A stretch of DNA of 24,537 nucleotides, taken from assembly GCA_022496185.1 (NCBI GenBank), contig WTXG01000414.1, forward strand, positions 1 to 24,537. The letters are read 5' to 3'. A program made the translations under genes and the position numbers. This DNA is from Multifurca ochricompacta (Eukaryota; Basidiomycota; Agaricomycetes; Russulales; Russulaceae). Shown piece by piece: positions 17,788 to 24,537 of the stretch; positions within the stretch are counted from its first letter, which is position 1; each line of letters opens with the position of its first letter. Below the pieces are notes generated by a model. The model saw nothing but the letters and a program-made list of their open reading frames with translations, had not been told where the DNA came from and searched no databases.

Positions 17788-19303
17788 GCTTCATCCAGCC
17801 GCAGTCAGACCTTGCACAACGAAGAACTCATCGACCGCCGAGACGAGGATAATCTTCACAACAAGTCCTTGGCTCTGCCGTTTGGAAAGATTTTGAAACC
17901 GAGTTTGGATACTACGTCTATCACGACGACCAGTACCAGCCAGTCGAATACGACGAACAGAAAAGGGTCTGGTACTGTATCCATTACTCTAGAAGCCATC
18001 GTTCCTGGGTTACCACAGGACCCGCCCCACCAGAGTATGGCCTAGGACCTTGGAGAGAGAATCCTCCAGCCATCGTCACAGATTCAGAACCAGAAGAATA
18101 CATCGAAGAAAGCAGCGAAGACGCACAAGTTATAGCCACCAGTTTTACGGCTCAGACAGTTGCACCTGAGAGTACTACGTTCAGAACATCTGCTTTAGTC
18201 TCTCCCCAGATCACATGACAAACCTCAGACACCCCGACTATTACGTACCCAACAATGTCGACCATTGCTGCACAGTTACCCGACCCTGCTCCCATTGTCC
18301 CCGCTCCGAACCTCCCTCCCCCATCAGGACGCCTTACGGGAGTCCTGCCGACCACGTTTACCGGTGACCGATCACAGAGCAAAAAGTTCATGCTCGAATT
18401 TGAGACGTTCAAAAATTTCAATCATGACGTCCCCCAGATTGTGAACCCTTTCCAACAAACCAACCTTTTCCTCTCGCTTATCAGAGGGGATTCCGTCGAT
18501 GATTGGACAATGGAGCAGATTGAATGGCTGAACGACAGAGTTACAGCTGGAACCAGAACCACAGACGAGGATCTGTGGGATGTAGTGGCGCAAAGATTTA
18601 AAGACGCCTTCACAGATGGGCAGGCCAAACAGAAGGCTGCCAGAGAATTGAAGTCCCTGAAAATGGAGAGAGGGGACTTGGATGGCTATGTAGCCAGATT
18701 TCGCAACCTGGCCAAAAGAGTGGGGTACGATGTGAATGAAGAGGCAACGCTCGACCTCTTCTCCCAGGGACTGCCCAACCCCTGGTGAAAAACATTATCC
18801 AATTCCATCACCCCAAATCATGGAGCCAATGGACCAGTGCTGCCAGAACACAGCAGCAGGATTATCTAGATTTCCAAACACGATTTGGAGTGGATACAAA
18901 AAAGGGTAAAACCTGTGATCAGTGGAAGGCGGCGTTTGGGGTAAAACCTACCCACCCTTGAGACCCCAACGCCATGGATACATCGGCAGATTGCACCAAG
19001 GCCCGTGCAGCCCTTACCGATGACGAAAAGAAAAACCTCATGAAGGAAGGGCGTTGCTTTCATTGCCGAGCACAAGGGCATATGTCGCGATTCTGCCCAA
19101 AGAAAACAGTTTGTGCTGCTGAAGCAACAGTAGCCACCACTACCACGACACCGCCAATACAGAACTTGCCTACCCCAGTGAAAGAAAACCCAGCAACCGC
19201 CCCGAAAACTAAAGAACAGAAAGCGGCAGTTATCTGGGAACATATGATGAATGAAGATGAGGCGGTACACGCCTTGATCGTCGATAAGGCCTTTGGCCAG
19301 AAG

Positions 19304-19312
19304 GATTTTTGA
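19304..19312 (+). other. Gag-pol -1 frameshift site, element 2
   Basis: The gag frame is GAT TTT TGA and the pol frame continues TTG ATC GGC TTG from 19309. The following bases CCCATCGGCCTGGGC are identical in element 1, which may reflect a conserved downstream signal as well as coding constraint. Confidence 0.6.
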
Positions 19313-22300
19313 TCGGCTTGACCCCATCGGCCTGGGCAAGAGCACTTCACGTAACTTCTGTGTATACTAGTCATTTCAAATCGTTAAAAATACCAGTACA
19401 CTTTGAAACCAAGCAGAAGACGGCCGACAGACGGATATTGATCGACTCTGGAGCTACAGACAACTTCATTAGCCAACGACTCCAGAGGACGCTAGGACTG
19501 GGGACACAGTTACTCCCCCAGGAGAAAAACATTTGGAACATAGATGGGACAGCTAACAAAGCTGGGAAAATCACACATTGCTGTGATTTAGAAGTACAGG
19601 TTGGGGAGCGAACGAAGCAACTCCGCTTCCTCATTATGGATCTAGGAGAGGAAGACATGGTTCTAGGATACCCATGGCTGGCAGCATTTGAACCTAGGAT
19701 CAACTGGGCAGAGGCCACCATGGATAAAGATTTTTATCCAGTTATCATTATGTCCCTAGGATACGACTACACTGCACGACACCCTCTCACCCATGCTATT
19801 GTCATGGGATCGGCCGTCACCTGGAGTGACGTAGAACCTGTGGATCAGGTGTATTGTTATGTCATGAAAGCATCAGAACTGGCCCAGGCAGAGGCGCAGA
19901 AGAACCCAGAGAGAACATTTGAAGAAGTAGTCCCCACAGAATATCATCGACATTGGAAGGTCTTCTCAGAGGAAGAATCACAACACTTCCCTCCCTCTCG
20001 ACCTTGGGACCATGCTATTGATTTCGTCCCGGATGCCCCGCAGTCAGTGGACTGTAAGATCTACCCCTTGTCACAGCCAGAAAAGGAAGCGCTCTCTACC
20101 TTCCTGGAGGAACACCTGGCAAAAGGCTACATACGACCTTCCAACTTGCCCTATGCATCACCCTTCTTTTTCATTAAAAAGAAGGACGGGAAACTACGAC
20201 CGGTACAGGATTACAGACGGATCAACGAACTTACGGTGAAAAACAACTACCCACTTCCTCTTATCTCGGAAATCGTTGACAAAATGCGTGATAAAGCCCT
20301 GTTTTCAAAGATGGATGTTCATTGGGGATACAATAACATTCGCATCCGAGAAGGTGACCAGCCCAAAGCCGCCTTCAAGACCAATCAAGGACTTTTTGAA
20401 CCCAACGTTATGTTCTTTGGCTTAACAAACTCACCGGCAACCTTCCAAGCCATGATGAACCACATTTTCCGAGATCTGATCCTCACAGAAGAGGTCGTAG
20501 TATATATGGATGATATCCTGGTAGCCACGAAAGACGACATTCACCACCACCGAACCCGAGTTCACGAGGTACTAGAAATCCTAGCAAAACACGACCTCTA
20601 TTTGAAACCTGCCAAATGTTCCTTCGAACAGAAGACTGTCGAATATCTGGGTGTTATCCTGGAAGGAGGGCAAGTACGCATGGACCCTGTAAAAGTGCAA
20701 GGCATTTGAGAGTGGACCACCCCTCAGTGTACCAAAGACGTCAGATTGTTCATCGGATTCTGTAACTTCTACCGACGCTTCGTCAAAGGATTCTCGGCCA
20801 TCGCCCGACCACTTAATGATTTACTGAAGAAGGACGTGCCCTGGCATTGGGACGAACAACAGCAGAAAGCGTTCGACCAGATTAAAGGAATTATCAGCTC
20901 TGAACCGGTTCTTATTCAACCCGACCTAGCCAAACCCTTTGAACTAGAGGTTGATGCTTCCATGTATGCCAACAGCGCAGTCCTATCACAAAGGGATAAT
21001 GGAGGAATTCTTCATCCTGTCGCATTCTACTCGGAAACATTCTCACCAGCAGAAAGGAATTATGACATTTGGGACAGGGAATTATTGGCTATCATTAAAG
21101 CGTTACGACATTGGCGACCATACTTGGCTGGATCTCCGCACAAAACCATCATCTACACCGATCACTCCAACCTTTTGTACTGGAGGAAACCGCACAAGAT
21201 CAGCCGATGAATAGCATGAGAAGTCTTGGAGCTTGAAGAGTACAACTTCATGCTCAAACACTTACCTGGAGCTCGTAATGCACGAGCCGACGCCCTGTCC
21301 AGACCAGCCGGACGAGATGAAGGAGAAAACGACAATGACAATATCATTGTTTTACCAGAAGATGTCTTCGCGAAGACCACTGTAGTTAGCCTCCACGACA
21401 TGGATTTGTGGGCCCAAGTTACACAGAATATGAACCAGGAATTATGCAAATCCTGGGCAGAGCCGCACAACATAAAGATGAAGGACGGCCTCTGGTGGAA
21501 GGACGGCGATCGATTGGTTGTCACCAGTGGCGACAACATTAAGAGGGGGGTGATTCATTTTCACCACGACCTTCCCTCTGCAGGACACCCTGGCATCGCA
21601 AATACCTACACCCTTGCCAAACGAGATTACTGGTGGCCAAACATGAAAAAGGACATTGAAGCATATGTCAAAGGATGTGCAGAATGCCAGGCGAACAAAG
21701 TAAACACTCACCTGAGACCGCCGGCACTTTCACCCATCACACCAGTTGCAACAGCCCCCTTTCAGACCATCACCATGGACTTCATTGTCAAACTCCCACG
21801 GTCACAAGGATACGACTCGATACTCACCATCACAGACCACGACTATTCAAAGGCTGCCCTCTTCATCCCCTGTAACGAGACAATATCAGCAGAGGGAGTT
21901 GTGAAACTCTACCTGAATCATGTCTACCAACATTACGGACTGCCGCAGAAGATTATTTCCAACCGAGACCCACGATTCGCCTCCATGTTGCTCGAGCCCT
22001 CTGTAAAATCTCGACATTCAGCAGAACATCTCCACTGTATCACCCTCAGACAGATGGACAGTCGGAATGGATGAACCAATGGCTAGAACAATACCTTTGG
22101 TTCTGGTGTAACGAACGACAGAATGACTGGGCAGAATGGCTAGCAACAGCTGAGTTTGCGCATAATAGTTGGCCAAATGGAACGACAAAGACCACTCCCT
22201 TCTCCCTTATTATGGGATGGAACCCCTGCACCACATGGACAGACAAACCCATGAACATACCATCTGTGACACAACGTATCGACCAATGGGAGGAAATACG

Positions 22301-22963
22301 GGAATCGGCCAGTAGAAACCTCAGAAGGTGCAAAAGACCCTGGCTGAGAAGCCTACTAGGTTTACACCCCACCAGGTCGGAGATCAAGTCTGGTTAGAAG
22401 GGCACAATATCCACACATCACACCCAATGGCAAAATTAGCTCCTAGACGCCATGGCCCCTTTGTAATCGAACAGAAGCTCTCGGACGTCACGTACAAGCT
22501 CACGTTACCCACCACCTGGAAGATACACCCCGTCTTCCATGCTAACCTTCTAACGCCGTACAAAGAGACTGCCATTCATGGACAAAACTTTCCCAGACCC
22601 CCTCCTGACCTCATTGACGGCGAACCGGAATGGGAAGTAGAACATATTGCCGACGCAAAATGGAAGGGCCGAGGACATAATTGGAACCTCCATTACTTGA
22701 TCAAATGGAAGGGATTCCCAGATGCCAACAACTCGTGGGAACCTGCTGCGGATGTCTTTGCGCCCAAACTCATCGAAGACTTCTATAGACGCCACCCAGA
22801 GGCAGATAAAGAGCCAGAGAAAATACGAGTTGCTGAACAGCTCTCTCCCCCACAACTGACCAGAAATTCCCCATGTCCTCTAAGATCCACGCCTCTGCCG
22901 CCATCGATGCGTTTCCCTACTTACTCCTGTGCATCCTCCTTCTCGCCCACTTTCTCCTATTGA
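19309..22963 (+). pseudogene. pol: Pol of element 2 (PR-RT-RH-IN-chromodomain)
   Basis: One frame runs from 19309 to about 21,985, broken only by TGA at 20707, 21208 and 21217; all three are CGA (Arg) in element 1. Protease LIDSGATDNF (Asp codon 19444), RT FFGLTNSPATFQ and YMDD at 20503-20514, RNase H EVDASMYANSAV, DRELLAII and TDHSNL are intact. Integrase keeps its zinc region and first Asp (21778), but the second catalytic Asp of the SDRD motif is Asn (codon AAC 21961), so it would be inactive. Net shifts occur at about 21,985-22,050 (three small losses) and near 22,330 (one base). The GPF module and chromodomain (EWEVEHIADAK, LIKWKGFPDANNSWEP) end near 22,790. The last frame runs on to 22963, overlapping the third-ORF remnant. 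Confidence 0.9.
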
Positions 22964-24026
22964 CTACGATGCGACCGCCCAAGTGGCCCAAGGGGACAGA
23001 ATCATCGACATCGACGAAGATTTTAATTGCCCGAACACCCCCATCCCAACGACCTGATCGACGTAGATTCGGCACGAGTCCCCCGAATTCCCCTTCTTCC
23101 CCAACGACCCCAACTCAGTTTACTTTCGCTCATGATCCCATCCAAGAAATGACGGCACTACGGAGGTGGCCAAGTATATTTACTACACCAATGAAGGTAT
23201 GGATGTAGCTGGATGCTTGGAAAAGGGAGGGCCTGTCTATGGGCCCCAGTCTACCTCGAGGAGAAAAACGTCAGGCGACTCCACTATGTCCTTGGGCCCG
23301 AGCATTTGCAACACCTCTCAGCCCATGACCCACGCGCCTTCGCGATTAATGAAGTACTTCAGGACCTCGGATGCCACGACTGACCGCTGAGATCGCACGA
23401 CTCCGCAAGTTCCAAGCACTTCGGGACAATTTGGAGATGCAGCGTCGCGACTATGAACGACAGATGGTAAAGATCATCGGGGGGTTTTTGACATAGAGCA
23501 CCACCTGGCAAGCATCAGGACGAGGTTAGAACAAGGAGAGCATACCAGACTATTTCCGAACGGTACGCCGATATTTTTGCGTGACCACTCCCTCGTCGCT
23601 GCCTTGACCTAGCACCCCGGCTTAACCCTCACTGCTTCGAAATGCCACGCCTTCACGAAAACCCCGATGGCAAGCTTTGCTGGTGCTGCAACAGCAAGTA
23701 TCACCTAGCTGGTGCTGCCCCAAGGCCGCGAAACGATGCCGGACACTGCCAAAGTACTTCACACTGGAAGCCGTCAATGCCTATTCAGACGACTTACGCA
23801 GGCCCCCACTGTCCAGAACCCCTCAGGGTGGTGCGGCAAATGTCTTTCCCACACAGCTGGACATCAAGAAATCAACTGTCATGTTTACGACGGCTGCTTT
23901 CGCTGTGGGAGACACAGGCCCTATGGTTTTCTACGAACACACGTTTGCCCCGCAGACAAAGAAAAGGAGAACTATGATGCTGATCACTACGCCGTAGCGA
24001 TGACTACCTCTCCCTTGTCCAAGTGA
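22873..24026 (+). pseudogene. Third ORF of element 2, decayed copy
   Basis: Homologous to the 399-aa ORF of element 1 but broken by several one-base losses. ATG 22873 gives MSSKIHASAAIDAF. Near 23166-23260 the conserved block KYIYYTNEGMDVAGC and GGPVYG is clear; GGGG has become GGG at about 23242. The region 23,390-23,560 corresponds to the coiled coil in shifting frames. From 23642, MPRLHENP, a damaged first knuckle, then CGKCLSHTAGHQEINC and CFRCGRHRPYGFLRTHVC match the third and fourth knuckles. The final frame stops at TGA 24024-24026. Over a 31-codon stretch of the conserved block, 12 codon differences from element 1 are synonymous and 4 are not. Confidence 0.8.
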
Positions 24027-24064
24027 TGACGGGTGCGCCAATCTAGCTGGCTCTGCTAGGACTT

Positions 24065-24074
24065 AGAAGAGGGG
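24065..24074 (+). other. Polypurine tract of element 2
   Basis: AGAAGAGGGG lies 3 nt before the 3' LTR, as in element 1. Confidence 0.7.
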
Positions 24075-24077
24075 TAA

Positions 24078-24537
24078 TGTTACAACCCTGCCTGCGTCGT
24101 CCTGTTCCTTGACATATCACTGATGTGCTGTTTGACTTGTTTGCCCCTTTGTGACTGTGTTATGACTTCCTTTGTACATATTTGTCCCTTATCTTTGACC
24201 AGGCTGTGCTTATCTCTGACTCATATTTTACACAGAAGCTTACGTATTTTCCCACCAGAATCACGACTATACCAGATTCGTCTATGTATATTCTCACCTG
24301 GCCCACATTGACTCCGTTCCCTCTGGTTACATTACGACTTTGTTGATACATCGAGTAGGTACGACTCCGATTTAGACTCTGACTCTATTACGTATATAAG
24401 GCCTGCCTAGATAGCCTGTATGCCTCAGACTCGACTTCTTAATCGACTTGGTGCATTACCTTCTGGGTGATTCCTAAGACCCGACCTTGAATCGTCTCAG
24501 TGCTTTGGCACTTTCTCGCTCACCATACTAGGGATTA
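24078..24537 (+). repeat. 3' LTR of element 2 (partial)
   Basis: It starts TGTTAC and matches the 5' LTR at 16650, but is 460 nt long over a span that is 473 nt there, mainly through scattered one-base losses. TATATAA (24393-24399) and AGACTCGACTT (24427-24437) keep the 34-nt spacing. The LTR is cut by the window end. Confidence 0.92.

Larger units (their letters stand above)
17267..19312 (+). pseudogene. gag: Gag of element 2, split by a solo LTR
   Basis: The reading starts at GTG 17267 in the context CCACC-GTG-G; TAA at 17246 closes the frame upstream and no in-frame ATG exists before the conserved N-terminal block. After the solo LTR the text SSSRSQTLHNEELIDRRDEDNL matches element 1. A one-base loss near 17857 shifts the frame, then FGYYVYHDDQYQPVEY and GPWRENPPAIVTDSEP follow. 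TGA lies at 18216. The capsid-like domain is at about 18350-18780. A loss in a C run near 18781 (AACCCCTGG against AATCCCCTGG) shifts the frame again, and TGA at 18959 replaces Arg. The CCHC knuckle CFHCRAQGHMSRFC starts near 19057. Gag ends at TGA 19310-19312 on the GGATTTTT shift site. Confidence 0.85.
16650..24537 (+). mobile_element. Element 2: gypsy chromovirus with third ORF, runs off the window
   Basis: The order is 5' LTR (595 bp), self-priming primer site, gag, pol with chromodomain, decayed third ORF, polypurine tract, partial 3' LTR. It is a relative of element 1 with a clearly different LTR. A 513-bp solo LTR is nested in its leader. Coding is well kept up to about 21,980 and then shows frequent one-base losses through the 3' LTR. 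The left flank is CATGG (16645-16649); the same five bases should follow the 3' LTR beyond the window if this is one original insertion. Confidence 0.92.

Noticed and set aside
1..24537. CRISPR arrays, rRNA, tRNA genes, bacterial operons
   Set aside because: No spaced repeat arrays or RNA gene signatures were seen, and the content is eukaryotic transposons throughout.

Overview
The window is a nest of transposable elements from a filamentous fungus, most likely an Agaricomycete (mushroom-forming basidiomycete). The evidence is chromodomain-bearing Ty3/gypsy retrotransposons (chromoviruses) and an hAT transposase gene cut by seven short GT-AG introns of 50 to 64 nt. I see no host housekeeping gene, rRNA, tRNA or CRISPR array. 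The species cannot be named from the sequence.

Layout, left to right. (a) 1-664: 3' end of a decayed gypsy pol (integrase tail plus chromodomain). (b) about 720-6285: 'element 0', an old gypsy element (LTR, primer site, gag, pol) stopped only by TGA codons and one deletion. It carries two nested solo LTRs (1709-2301 with duplication AGACC; 5323-5878 with duplication TAAAC). (c) 6286-13750: 'element 1', a complete young gypsy element with two 579-bp LTRs that differ at one base by my reading. It holds gag, pol and an extra third ORF (11941-13140). (d) 13751-16195: the 5' part of an hAT DNA transposon on the minus strand, cut off by the right LTR of element 1. (e) 16196-16649: AT-rich sequence without a recognisable gene. 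(f) 16650 to the window end: 'element 2', a related gypsy element with a solo LTR of another family nested in its leader (17275-17787, duplication GCTTC). It has gag, pol, a decayed copy of the third ORF and a partial 3' LTR.

How the parts work together. In each gypsy element the LTR supplies a TATA box, with the putative RNA start about 33-34 nt downstream. The segment at that start is exactly complementary to the primer site 2 nt inside the 5' LTR, which points to Tf1-like self-priming instead of tRNA priming. Gag (capsid plus CCHC knuckle) and Pol (protease, RT, RNase H, integrase, chromodomain) are linked by a -1 shift on a GGATTTTT run. Elements 1 and 2 carry a third ORF between the chromodomain and the polypurine tract, encoding a predicted coiled coil and four zinc-knuckle-like motifs. 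I regard this as the most novel item.

Two decay patterns stand out. Every in-frame nonsense codon I found is TGA, and wherever a sister copy can be compared the site is mostly arginine (CGA), which suggests CpG-to-TpG deamination. All the frameshifts in the young element 1 look like single-base losses, mostly in short mononucleotide runs, so some may be sequencing or assembly errors.
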